A stretch of DNA of 64,000 nucleotides from positions 31,951,753 to 32,015,752 of the forward strand of contig NC_090290.1 of assembly GCF_037392515.1 (NCBI RefSeq), written 5' to 3'. This DNA is from Haliotis asinina (taxonomy: Eukaryota; Mollusca; Gastropoda; Lepetellida; Haliotidae). The position numbers and the translations under genes were made by a program. Of this stretch, positions 1 to 11,389 are shown one piece after another; the first letter of the stretch is position 1, and each line of letters opens with the position of its first letter. The notes beneath the pieces were generated by a model. The model was not told the DNA's origin and made no database searches. It worked only from the letters and a program-made list of their open reading frames with translations.

Positions 1-148
1 TATAAGACGTCTACATTGTGTGTCTTTACAACCCTTTATATTGTCCCAGCACAACATCTAAAGTGTTTCAAATGAGTCTCAGTTCCTTGATAAGCATCTG
101 GTGACCTCGTAATGAACACCAATCAAATATAACCCTGAGGCACTGTAA

Positions 149-395
149 CAGTGAGTGAGTGTGTGAGTTTAGTTTACGCCGCACTCAACAATATTCCAGC
201 TACCTTTAAATAAATGAGTCTGGACCAGACAATCCAGTGATCAACAGCAACAGCATCGATCTTGGCAATTTGTAACCGATGACATGTGTCAACCAAGTCA
301 GCGAGCCTTACCACCCGGTGTCGTTAGTCTCCTGTTACCACATGTATTGATTACTGAAGGCCAATATTATAATCCGGACCGTCACCATTTAGACC
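149..395 (-). repeat. SINE copy, abalone-type, with ACTC tail
   Basis: Read on the plus strand it opens with GTGAGTGAGTG, followed by a TTTACGCCGCACTCAACAAT block, then GGACCAGACAATCCAGTGAT and ACATGTGTCAACCAAGTCAG, and ends in a diverged form of the block seen again at 35,683-35,822. Because the ACTC repeat lies at the low-coordinate end and matches the 3' end of the LINE at 28,389, the element is best read on the minus strand with its tail at 149. The family is known to me from abalone non-coding DNA. The right edge is approximate. Confidence 0.75.
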
Positions 396-1989
396 TTGTA
401 ACAGGTTGTGTGGAATGGCATTACTATATTCCAACTATACAGTATGGTCCCGAGTGCAAGGCATGTAGGAAGGGAGATAATTTGTCTTTAAGGACAACGC
501 ACGTTTTCACCTCCCGCACTAACCGTCAAAGTTAACAAATATTTAGTGTTCACCTCAAACATCACAACACGCATAGCGGGCCAAAGTCACTGATGACCCG
601 ACACTTTCTCTTAAACACATACATCTGAGACACGATACGGAAATGTGTGAGACATCGTCATAGACCACTTACCACCTTGGCTGTACTTGGCTGCAAGAAT
701 CGTCACTTCCAGAAATTACCATTCTAAGGAATACAACTGAATATTTCACATATTTGACTTAATGTCCTATCGTACCCATATTATCCCTCACATCTGCTGT
801 CATTCTTCATTACTGGTTTGATATGATTCATTTTGTAAACACCAAGTAATCAATTGTCAGCTCACAAGTCAGTATTGGGTGAAAAAATCTTGACAAAGGA
901 ATCCAGATCATCGACAGAAGTGGGCGGATTGTGCGGCTCGCCAAGGCTGTCGCCACGCCTACGACTAAGTCGACGATGAAGAACCGCAGTCCGACTTCTT
1001 AATGTGTGTGACAGAGCGGGTCTCCACATCAGGAACATTGACCACTCGGTACCGATGTGCGTTCTGTCACATGTTTACCACTGTATGTACCATTTCGACC
1101 ATTATGCCTATACTGTCATTCGTCATTATTGGTTTGATGTGATACCAATTCAGTTCAATTCATTCTGTAAACACCAGGTAATCGGTTGTCAGCCCACAAG
1201 TCAGTATTGGGTGAAACAATGGTGTAGAAGGGCCGGTGGCATTCCAGACAAAAAATTCAGAGCGCTTTGGACATTCATGTGGACTGGATGGACCATAGAG
1301 CTACAGACATACCATATAATACCCATTTATTAATAGCTAATTTGGGGAAGTGAGCATAGCCTAAATCATTTCAATAAGTTTCTTTGAAACGATAATCAAA
1401 CGATCTATTTGGTAAAATGTATGTCCAAAGTCCACCGAAATTCTATTATCCCCTTTTTCTATGTATCGTCCTCACCAAATAGTACTTCTAATTCTAACAG
1501 ACATATTTTACTGCTTCTCTAATGAGGGCCAATGAGACTGATACGGGGATTCTTAAATACTCGTAACCATATATATTATAGATATTTATATTATATATAT
1601 CCTAACCATACAAAATTAACATACAGCAACCTGACGGTAAATTCTAGATTCAGTATTTTAGATTGAAGTAAGATGCTTTCATTGTTGAAGTATAGCAGCA
1701 CAGGTTTTAAGTTTAACCAAATGACAGGGCGACCATTTAGCGACATACCTTCAAAAACAAACAGAAAGGTTCCGAGGCAAAGCAGAAATGACCGTCAGAC
1801 CTCCTGTTGGAATCTGGAGGCAAGTCGTTGCCCCTAAAACATACCGGTCGTACTGCTCAAGTTTGTTGAAACAAACTAAGAGAAAATTAATTAACAGCCG
1901 ATCGTAAATGCTGCAGAAATGTTAAGTTCGTGTTGATTTCCATTGTTAATCGTTCTGCTGTGGTCAGCAGTGACTAGATCTGAGCGTCA
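396..1989. other. Unassigned stretch with a direct repeat and an AT-rich palindrome
   Basis: No gene recognised. Positions 798-893 and 1108-1219 are a diverged direct repeat of about 90-110 bases (shared GGTTTGAT, TTCTGTAAACACCA, CACAAGTCAGTATTGGGTGA), about 310 bases apart. Positions 1569-1600 form an imperfect AT-only palindrome. Short open frames here show no recognisable motifs. Confidence 0.5.
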
Positions 1990-2028
1990 AATGAATGAAT
2001 GAATGAATGAATGAATGAATGAATGAAT
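1990..2028. repeat. (GAAT)n microsatellite, probable LINE 3' tail
   Basis: About ten uninterrupted GAAT units. On the minus strand this is the (CATT)n tail following AAATAAAGA, as expected at the 3' end of a CR1/L2-type LINE. Confidence 0.85.
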
Positions 2029-2120
2029 GTCTTTATTTCCCCCAGGTAAGGTCCGAAGATCCTCAAAACATCATGATTATGTAACTTCGTAAATAAGTAA
2101 CAGAACACTCCACGAACATA

Positions 2121-2168
2121 GACACACACACACACACTAACACACACACACACACACAGACACACACA
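2121..2168. repeat. (CA)n microsatellite
   Basis: Interrupted CA dinucleotide run. Confidence 0.85.
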
Positions 2169-5100
2169 TTTTATATGTACATATGATATTATTACCACAA
2201 GTGATTGAGGATATCTTTTAGTTTACTTTGAGAATTCTATAATAGCAAAATGCCATGGCATTTCATCAATATCATTGTTATTGGCCCCAATAAACAGTAT
2301 CATCATGTAATGCTATTTCATCACCTCTACTTTGACAGACATTTCAACTTCAACATTATCGAATAGAGTTGAGAGGAAAACACATCTTTCTCCGAAAGTA
2401 GATATCACAGTTTAAGAAAACATGGTAACAGTAATCATTAGCAAAGGTATGACAGTTTCCACACTCGTTGACATTTGCTTCTGGATTCAATCCTTATGAC
2501 ATACTGCAATTCTTCTCTCAATTCTGGATATAACAATATCATGCTGTATAACACACGAGGTGAAAGTGCTGTATGGATTCCAGAATATCGAGACAGGTCA
2601 CCTCTACATGATAGTGTATATTTCCACGCTTCTTCCTCGTAGTTACTTATTACATTTACTGCAATCTTTCTCCACGTATTTTTGCCGAGACATCTCCTGA
2701 ACAGATACAGTGAAATACATGATCAAGTAGGATATATTCTTAGCTGATGGCAACACTCCACACAAACTGTCTAAGTTCTTGGTATGAGAATAATAGACTG
2801 ACACTGACACACAAAGAATGTTCTACAGCTTGGGACACGTGACATGTTACAGAGGAGCTGTAGTCTGCATTTATCGATATAGACAACTAAGCTCCACAGT
2901 CTCAGATTGACAATAGTGGCACAGTATTAGAGTGTTTATCAAACCTTGTAAATTCTGGCAGAGTAGATCCGAGTGCTTTCAGTTAATTGAAGATCTTCAC
3001 CATGGAGAGTGGGTAGTAATTTACAGCCATAAAAACTCGATGTTAATATCATTCTTTTCCGTATCTTAACGCTTGTATACTGATGTACATTTCTATTGTT
3101 TAGACCAACAGAGATGAGGGAATTAACAGAACACTACGGCTGTCCTCAATGCATATTTCAAAAGAAAGATTACTTTGGAGAAGAACAAGTGCGTACTATC
3201 CGACAGGGAAGTGTCATGATGTCCAATGCATCGGCATTCATATGCGTCAGTTGCTTCTTTTGATAAAACACCACAATGTTGCAATTAGATTAATCGTCAT
3301 TTGGGCAGGAAATAAGCAACTGTGTCTAAAAGCCAGTTTTAGACTTTCACGACTGTAACTAATAAGTCTGGTGTCTTCATCAAGTATTAAGCATGGCAAT
3401 CTAACGTTATATATACATGTTCCAGTGTCTACCCGCCGGAGCTCAGTTATGAGGTCATTATATATACACAAGAAATAGCCAAACTGAGATAACTCTACCC
3501 TGACCGAGGCCTTGTCTAACAGCATAAGTATCGGTCTGCCCACCCTCCTGCTGAACGCATGCATACATGGAAGTGTGGCAGTGGCCTAACAGAGACCACG
3601 TTTAACATAGAGACCCGATTGCCATATTTTGGTCAAAGTCCTTCTCGTTGTCTAGGAATCCTGTGTAGATACATGAACCCCTATTAAGGTAGTATTGCGC
3701 ACATTTAATATGGGTAACAGCGACTTGCAGCACATCGGGAAAGCTGTTTGTATTTTGTGAAGTCCACCTTTCTGGTCTTTCTAAGAGAATTTTCTCAAAA
3801 CGTTTACTTAAACAAGATGTAAGCATAATGCCTCTATAATTGACAGGGTCTGATTTATCTTTTTCACCTTTGTAGATGCGTATAATCTCCTGTGTCTATA
3901 CGGAGTGGGTGTGTACTGAAGTCTAAGAAAAGCAGTCAATAACAATAACATCATATATTCATTATCAATTTTGTCAGGGCCAGGCGGTTTGTTTCTGCTC
4001 AGTTTTTGTACATATTTTTCGTCATTTCGTGAAAGGACATGTCTACACATAGCACATTATCAACACATGAACTAGATCCATTGCCAGAGGCTAACTTGTA
4101 ATTTTCACGGTCAACGTACCTATCCCAGAGCTGAGAGATGTCAGTGGGAGATGTTTGCGCTTGAGTTATCATACGGAAGTCTATCAACTCTGATTTTGTG
4201 CCTCCGTAGCATGGACATAGAAAACGTACTCACATCGGTCTCAGAGGTATTTTCCAGGTCATTTTACAGATTCATAGTATAGGTCCGCATTGACTGTCTC
4301 GCTAGTCCCTCGGCTTATCCTCGCACAGCCATCGCCTCCTAGCAACGCACATGTTAAAGTCTTTTTTATGCATTCCATACTGCTTACAGAATGGTTTTTA
4401 ATGCGCTTTAAAACTACCAACTGGTAACGACTGACTACTGTCTTTGATCACACATTCGCTTATCACTCTGAACTAAATGATTCAATAGCATCCCGTGTAT
4501 GAAATCTCTGCATTGTCTAGCAGGTTATTAAGACAGTTCTTGTATGAAGAGATCCCAGTACTGGAAGCTTTGTCCCATTTAATAAAATGAGCTTCTTTAA
4601 CCTTTGCCTTTATTTTATCATTGTTTTGCATGGTAGTTACGCATGGTAACTGGTCAGACGTATCATAATTAGTCAATAACGCTTTACTTGATGTGATTTT
4701 ATTAAGTAATCCTGACGGAATCAGGATGTAGTCAAAGAGAGATTTGCACATGTTATCCTTGCTTCTGAAGTATGTGGACTGGTACATTGAATAACATTCG
4801 CTAAGTCACGAGTACTAACAAAATGAGACAGAAGTTTGTCACGTGTTGATGTAGAACGCTCACGTAGATCACTAAAGATAATTGTCTCGCCCTGAACACG
4901 CAACTCATCATATAAGTCACAAAGATCGTCAAGATATACGTAGAGTAAAGGGCACTGGTGGATGGACGGCGACATGCAATCACATACATGTCGGTTGAAC
5001 ATGTGTGAGCTAACTTAACAACAATGCAGCTGTTGGCAGACGAACGTACACACTGTGCATTCCATTAAGAGCGAGTGTTCTGCAGTAGAGCAAGACCACC

Positions 5101-5580
5101 GGAACCTCTTGCATATGTAGCTACATCATCACATATGTAGGACTGAAGTATATAGTATTTCAGATCTTTAAGACATTGAATATTGCTCGTTTTCAAGAAG
5201 TGTTCTTGTATAGCAATGACGTCGAGATAGTACGGTAAAACAATGTTCATTTTGTGGGTTTGGTGCAACAGGTCAACACACTTAGCGCAACCTTCATAGA
5301 CAGAAGTTAGTATGGTCAGATCCATTTTGTTAGCGCGTGTTTTCTCTGTATTGTTGCTGTTTCTAATCATATTGACGATGCCTCGGGACATACTACCGAC
5401 ACACAATGTGTTCAGGCCAGAAGTATTCGTCATTGATCTTGACGTCATAATCGTGTAGTGACAGCTTGACTTGTGCAGTTTATGATTTAGATTTATCGAA
5501 GTGTCCTTCATGACAAGGACATAAGTGACCTTCCTGTCCATACTGGGATATAACACTATTCTGTTCCTCAAAGGGCTTGT

Positions 5581-7370
5581 CTGCCTGATGGTACATAGAA
5601 CAATCCACTTCGTTCGAGCACACGGTATACCTTGGCTGTGAATACCGTACTGTTGAGAATAATTCTGCAGGTTCTATCAATAATTCTGCAGGTTCTATCA
5701 ATGATGTAACTTAACTGGATTTATGATGCACAAGTATAAGATCATGGAATATATTTTGAAATTTAGAAAAGCCTTAGAAAAATTGTAGCAATTCTAACAC
5801 TGTTTTAGAATGACGAACGATGAGCGATTGACTCACAGATAGGTATCCCGAAGGCAATCGTAGCTCTCAACTTTGAGCTAGGCTCACAACGAAGATGAAC
5901 ATATCCCCCGTGCAGTCGTATGTTAGTTTGAAATACGACGTGAAATACTACTTGAATATAGTAACTGTGCATTATGCATTGTGCTATATAATATCGGTAG
6001 TGTTATCCGCAAGATTCATTGCTTAACTGCTGACATGATGATATCGATATGGCTAGGAATCGTGACGTGCCTTTGAACACATGTTTTAAAAGTCGGTTCA
6101 GAAATTCAGTGTTGTGTGTTGATGTAGGCTTGAAAACGACGACTCTTAGACGACACTCGTTCTTACTGTTTCAGAAGCGAAGTAGTCATTATGTCTTTAT
6201 GTTGCTATTTCCACGATTAATGTGGGCTCTTCTGCATTTTCTGCACAGTGGGAAAACTTTCTTTGGTAGGCCTGAAATGGGTTTGCCGAATGTTGTTGTC
6301 TTACTGACGTGGCATCATGCGGGAAAACTCTCGTGTTCCCATTATGTTGAAAACATTATGTTGATATCATGTTTCAATGGACACCCAAATGTTTGGCCAC
6401 TTCATATTAGTGGAAACCCAAAGCATACTAACGAGCTGAGAAGTTTCGTAAACCGTGGCACGCATACGCGCAATCTGCGTCTCAATTAACGTGTTATCTA
6501 CAACATCCGTTGTGAATAATCAAATTTTCTTCAATTTTCAATATCAGATGTGCGAGCTTGAGGTGTGAAAAGCTGGTCTAACTTCATTGTGCGCAAAGTG
6601 CGATAGGTGACATCACTATTTCATGCAGAGTGCTTTGCTATGTGTTATATAAGGTTGTTTTATAAGTTTTCAATTAAATTGTCTCTTATGAAATCTTATA
6701 TCAACATGTTTCCGTCAATATATATTAGTTAGTTACCGCCGGTTCCATAACGACTGAAATAACATCACATTGGTGACACCAAACCGTTACTCCGAAATAT
6801 AGGTGTATGTCCGATTTGGAATAAAGAAAAGCTACTCTGTATTTCTTGCCTTGCTGTAAGTAACATGGGTATTGTAAATGTAACACTCTTCCTTACCTCT
6901 TTCCTTTGGGCAGTCAGCAACCGGTCTGGTGAGGGGCGACAACACGGGAATCTCCCACCTTTTCATCAGGGTAATTTGTATAATGTTTGCAATGAGGATT
7001 AAATGTGTTGTTGATTGCAATTCCCGCGGAGTATTACGTCACTGTATGAGGCCATCCGTTGCGATACATTGAACCATTTGTACCTCTCCCTCCAGTGGCG
7101 TAGAAACAGCAATGATAACGACTAATCGCTGTGCTCTGGAACCATTATTAAATTATTAATGTTCTAGGCTTGTACGATGCCCACTTCCGATTGTAGTACA
7201 CGTTCACCATTAGCTATGAGACGAGAGATCACAATATATCATCAATATTAATAATGTACCTGACCATAAGGACTCTACAACGTACTGTCCTCCATCAACC
7301 ATTGTTTGATCTTAGCGTATCGATTCAGCTCATACCGTGTATGTTCCAGATTACATTTAAATGCACATGC
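5581..7370. other. Unassigned stretch
   Basis: No gene recognised. At 5,657-5,700 a 22-base unit (AATAATTCTGCAGGTTCTATC plus one base) is present twice in tandem. A 146-codon open frame at 6,049-6,489 on the plus strand has no recognisable domain and no clear splice or promoter context; it is left unassigned. Confidence 0.5.
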
Positions 7371-7480
7371 TCCGATATACTGTTGAAATAACTGAGGGAA
7401 TCAACATCCATCGATATACCGCTAAAGACCGAACAAAATACACATACGCTGATAGACTTCTGGATAGTATACTGAAGTAC
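7371..7480. repeat. Degenerate left edge of the 39-bp minisatellite
   Basis: Diverged copies of the neighbouring 39-bp unit can be followed (CGATATACTGTTGAAATAAC, CATCGATATACCGCTA, CATACGCTGATAGA), indicating an older array from which the regular core expanded. Confidence 0.6.
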
Positions 7481-8298
7481 TGCTAGATTACATTACTGAA
7501 TACATATGCACTGATGTACACGTAGATTACATTACTGAATACATATGCACTGATGTGCAGCTACATTACATTACTGAATACATATGCACTGATGTTCACA
7601 TAGATTACATTACAAAATACATATGCACTAATGTACAGCTAGATTACATTACTGAATACATATGCACTAATGTACAGCTAGATTACATTACTGAATACAT
7701 ATGCACTGATGTACACGTAGATTACATTACTGAATACATATGCACTAATGTACAGCTAGATTACATTACTGAATACATATGCACTAATGTACAGCTAGAT
7801 TACATTAATGAATACATATGCACTAATGTACAGCTAGATTACATTCCTGAATACATATGCACTGATGTACACGTAGATTAAATTCCTGAATACATATGCA
7901 CTAATGTACAGCTAGATTACATTACAAAATACATATGCACTGATGTAATGCTAGATTACATTACTGAATACATCTCCACTGATGTACAGCTAGATTACAT
8001 TACTGAATGCATATGCATTGATGTACATGTAGATTACATTACTGTATACATCTCCACTGATGTACAGCTAGATTACATTACTGAATGCATATGCACTGAT
8101 GTACACGTAGATTACATTACTGAATACATATGCACTGATGTACAGCTACATTACATTACTGAATACATAGGCACTGATGTGCAGCTACATTACATTACAA
8201 AATACATATGCACTGATGTACAGCTAGATTACATTCCTGAATACATATGCACTAATGTACAGCTAGATTACATTACTGAATACATATGCACTGATGTA
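7481..8298. repeat. 39-bp minisatellite, about 21 copies
   Basis: Direct tandem repeat with a 39-base unit built around CTAGATTACATTACTGAAT and ACATATGCACTGATGTACA. Because 39 is three times 13, the plus strand stays open over long stretches and would spell a 13-residue repeat (YITEYICTDVQLD and variants). Unit variants fall into types ending CAGCTA or CACGTA, interleaved in short blocks. I see no promoter, signal peptide or non-repetitive coding flank, so I treat it as non-coding. Confidence 0.95.
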
Positions 8299-8505
8299 AG
8301 TTCTGAGAGACTGACTGATTGATACAGAATGCATATCCACCGATATACCCCAAGATTAGATTATAGAAATCATACCCATTGACATACTGCTAGATTACGT
8401 GACAGAATAGAGGTTCTTCTAGATTACCCAAGAAACAACAGCCAAGGTACTGCTAGACTGCACTGGGGAATCCACATTCATCGCTATGCTGCTGGATTAT
8501 ATTGC
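8299..8505. repeat. Degenerate right edge of the 39-bp minisatellite
   Basis: Decayed units continue (GAATGCATATCCACCGATAT, ACATACTGCTAGATTACGTG, GGTACTGCTAGACTGCACTG) before the sequence passes into a different degenerate array. Confidence 0.6.
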
Positions 8506-9145
8506 AACTGAATGATATTGCAACTGAACAAGAATTAGTTGAATGATATCGTAACTAGAAGAAGCTGAATGATATCATAACATAAACAAGGTTAGTGATA
8601 TCGTAACAATAACTAGTTGAATCAAATTATAACAAGGACTAGCTCAATGACACGGCAACGAGTGAGGTCATAACAAGAACTAGTAAGAAGAACTAACACA
8701 ACTTGCTGAATGACATCGTGACAAGCATCTACAGGGTGAGATCATAGCAAGAACTATCTTAGTGAGGTCGTAACAAAAACTATCTTGGTGAGACCGTACC
8801 AATTATTAACCGAATGACATTTTAACTAGCCCTAACTGAGCGAAATCGTAACAAACTATAGCTGTGTGTCTTCGCATGAAGCACCAACAGCATGTTATCA
8901 AAGTCTGCTTTGCTGTCATCATAACAAGCACTAACTGCGTGCCATTACTCACATAAACGAAAACGATATTGTGACAAAACCCACATGAATGACATTGTAC
9001 CCATGAGCACTGGATGTTATGGTAACATGAATCACATGAAGGGCATTGTAGCCAGGGGAACTTGATGTCAACGTGACAAAACCACATTAAAGTCATTGTA
9101 ACGGGGACTAGCTACATGTAGCTGTAACTAGGACTCGACGGATGC
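8506..9145. repeat. Degenerate tandem array, unit roughly 25-30 bp
   Basis: A loosely repeated motif close to TGAATGACATCGTAACAAGA followed by ACTAG recurs through the whole stretch with many substitutions and indels. It resembles an old decayed minisatellite. No gene recognised. Confidence 0.65.
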
Positions 9146-9786
9146 TGTTGAAGCAAGGGCTACTGGAAGTTGTTGTGCGAAATCAAACCTGAGTGTCACT
9201 GTCACTGGTCAATGTGTATGTTGAACGGCTTAAACATATTACTGTGAGATGGAGTTACACGCCGGGTCCATTTTACAGCATTCGCACCCAGCTGGACCCT
9301 TGTACAATACGTTTCAGAAGTCTTTTATACAACATCACACGTGAAGCGCAAGCATACTTTATTTCTTGCCATTTGTTGGAGAGGTTCAGATGAATGACAT
9401 GTGAATGCCATAAGAAATACTCGATAGGACGATCCACGAGACCACTGATAATCCTCTAATTATGTACTCATGAGGCGAAATATACGAATGATGAAGAGAG
9501 CATGGATACCTTATCGTATCAAAATGAGTCCATTAACGCAATTATATACGCATGCATGACCAGTGGAATATAAAAACAAATAAATCACCTTTATTCCGTA
9601 CACTAATGGTTCAAATGAACAAAACTGTACCCCGTTTAACAATTTATGCGTACTGGATATAGTTTTTCATTTTTCAGTCTATGTGCATAGATAGGAAGAT
9701 AGAATGGACATTGATTTCGCCTTATCTAATTTTAGTTTAATATAATCATTGCTCTTGTCTAGATCACCTAGCATTGCCAAATGCAG
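9146..9786. other. 3' flank of the GPCR gene
   Basis: No separate gene recognised. The minus-strand 3' UTR of the receptor gene should run into this interval; possible polyadenylation signals (TTTATT on the plus strand) occur near 9,590. Where the transcript ends cannot be decided from sequence alone. Confidence 0.4.
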
Positions 9787-10887
9787 TTACCGTCTGCAGC
9801 AGAACAAACATTTTTTAGTTAACACCCCTCGAAACTTCTGTCCAAAAAAACAGAAGAGAAGAAAATTGATTGAAGAGTTGATGACAACTGCCAGTTGTCC
9901 GATTCCACTTATGTAACCACAGATCTCCGAACACTCTTCCAAGACCATTGCCGAGTCGACTTCATACATGATGAGCTCCAGACAGGCTGCCGCCAGTGAC
10001 ACCAGGAAGACAACCACCACTGCAAGAACCATTGCTGTGAAACGCTCCTTTTCATTTCCTTTCCGCTCCTGTTTCTGAAGGTTGGGCTTTGTGCGGTAGA
10101 GCTTGCGGACCATGATCGTGTTTAGGACGACAAGGAGGACACCAGGGATGATAAATTTGACAATGACGTTGATGTAGACTAGGTAGACTGTCAAGTACCA
10201 ATAGGAGTACGCCATATCAGAATAGTCCACTACCAACATGGTTTGGTTGAACTCGGGCACCCAGTCCCATTTGAGGTACATTTCAAAATAGCGTGGAAAA
10301 CTGTATATGAGACAGACAATGAAGATGGCAACGCACGTCTTTATAGCTCTGGAGATGGTGCAAAATGATGCTGCTTTGAGAGGGTGGCACACGGCTATGT
10401 AACGTTCCACGGTGACGGCAACAACGGTATACGTGGACCCTGTGTGGGAGATGTTTGTTACGCCGTACATTATAGGGAGTGCAGGCTGCATGAAGTAATG
10501 GAAATATACAGAACTGTATGGTGAATAAAACAACAGCCACCTTGTGTTAGCAATAAGCATATTGATTAGCACACAACTGTCAAACATTGCCAGAACTATC
10601 AGAAAGATACTTGTGGAGCTTTTCATCTCAGGACTTGACAGAACCATCATTGTTATGGTATTTCCCCCAATTCCGACAAAAGAAAAAATGTTGCAGACTA
10701 CCCCTCCTAGGTAATGCCAGTAGATGTATACGCGAGCCATGTAATCATTTGCGATACCAGCTGCGAAAGGGAGAGGCGCTTCGTTGGAGTTATTTCCCTT
10801 GGATTGGACATGATGAGATCCTGCAGTGTTCATCAGTTCAGGCGCTGAATCGTTCCCACAGGCGATACTGCTTGAATTGTGCGACAT
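9787..10887 (-). CDS. FMRFamide-receptor-like class A G protein-coupled receptor
   Basis: A 366-residue seven-transmembrane receptor, uninterrupted in one exon. TM1 about 58-82 (GN at 75-76), TM2 92-113 (LAMFD), TM3 138-160 followed by ERY at 161-163 in place of DRY, TM4 181-198, TM5 232-257, TM6 284-307 and TM7 325-347 with NSSINFLLF where most class A receptors have NPxxY. The C-terminus KKCLFCCRR may be palmitoylated. N-glycosylation sites lie at N4, N12 and N32. The VERYIAVCHPLKA block, the PRYFE motif after TM4 and the NSSINF end of TM7 are typical of invertebrate FMRFamide/neuropeptide receptors, which signal at the plasma membrane through heterotrimeric G proteins; the ligand here is not known. 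The ATG at 10,887 is chosen; GTG precedes it. A likely splice acceptor (TTTTCCAG) lies about 20 bases upstream, so a 5' UTR exon probably exists. Confidence 0.85.
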   Translation of the reverse strand: MSHNSSSIACGNDSAPELMNTAGSHHVQSKGNNSNEAPLPFAAGIANDYMARVYIYWHYLGGVVCNIFSFVGIGGNTITMMVLSSPEMKSSTSIFLIVLAMFDSCVLINMLIANTRWLLFYSPYSSVYFHYFMQPALPIMYGVTNISHTGSTYTVVAVTVERYIAVCHPLKAASFCTISRAIKTCVAIFIVCLIYSFPRYFEMYLKWDWVPEFNQTMLVVDYSDMAYSYWYLTVYLVYINVIVKFIIPGVLLVVLNTIMVRKLYRTKPNLQKQERKGNEKERFTAMVLAVVVVFLVSLAAACLELIMYEVDSAMVLEECSEICGYISGIGQLAVVINSSINFLLFCFFGQKFRGVLTKKCLFCCRR

Positions 10888-11389
10888 CACGTCACCCTCT
10901 TGAGTCTGGAAAACGCAAACAAATCTATTTTAGGCGTATCTTAATTATATGGTAGAGGAGAACACATTTTCCCGTCAGATATAATTCTTAGACCTGACTT
11001 TGTGTAATGTTGAACGTTGTGTTCTCTCTTACTACCAATACATCCTCAAACATGCTGCCATGTCGGGCATAAACACAATTCTAACAGGATAGTACAGAAT
11101 GCTTAAATCAGATTATCTACAATGAAAATTTACCTCACTACTTGGGGTGGTATTTGGAATTGGTGTGATGAAGAAGTGAGAAAGATCTGTTTATATTGTT
11201 TATATAACGTAATCTCAATCACGTTATTTCCACATCATTAGATTCCTGGTTTACACATGTCTTGTTAATTCTGCATTGTGTAAACATCTACCACACTTTG
11301 TACAATAAATATAATCAGGTTATGTATAAACACTTTTACTGATTGTCCTAAACGTCACGTTAATATTGCTTTACCAGTATTCGATTACT
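10888..11389. other. Region upstream of the receptor exon
   Basis: The minus strand has GCGTTTTCCAG at about 10,907-10,917, a good splice acceptor 20 bases before the receptor start codon. Nothing else recognised; the upstream exon and promoter are not located. Confidence 0.4.

Larger units (their letters stand above)
1990..5580 (-). mobile_element. Decayed CR1-like LINE (endonuclease and reverse transcriptase remnants)
   Basis: Minus-strand frames carry, in order, pieces of an APE-type endonuclease (about 5,280-4,480: DVIAIQEHFL; DDLCDLYDELRVQGETIIF) and a reverse transcriptase (about 4,050-3,250: KPPGPDKI; an SKRFEKILLERPERW block; FLDNEKDFD; a NDLITELRR segment before a degraded ADD-like site). 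The frames are broken many times by stops and shifts, so the copy is old. Its probable 3' end is the AAATAAAGACATTCATTC sequence running into a (CATT)n tail at 1,990-2,028, typical of CR1/L2-like tails; a CA microsatellite lies just inside. The link between the tail and the coding part is inferred from strand and distance. The clade call is tentative; RTE or L2 are alternatives. Confidence 0.65.

Noticed and set aside
6049-6489. 146-codon plus-strand open frame
   Set aside because: No recognised domain, no Kozak, promoter or splice support.
7481-8298. CRISPR-like array
   Set aside because: Units are directly adjacent with no unique spacers, and the window is eukaryotic.
7555-8322. Two open frames encoding a 13-residue YITEYICTDVQLD-type repeat
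   Set aside because: The 39-bp period explains the open frame; no signal peptide, promoter or unique coding flank is visible.
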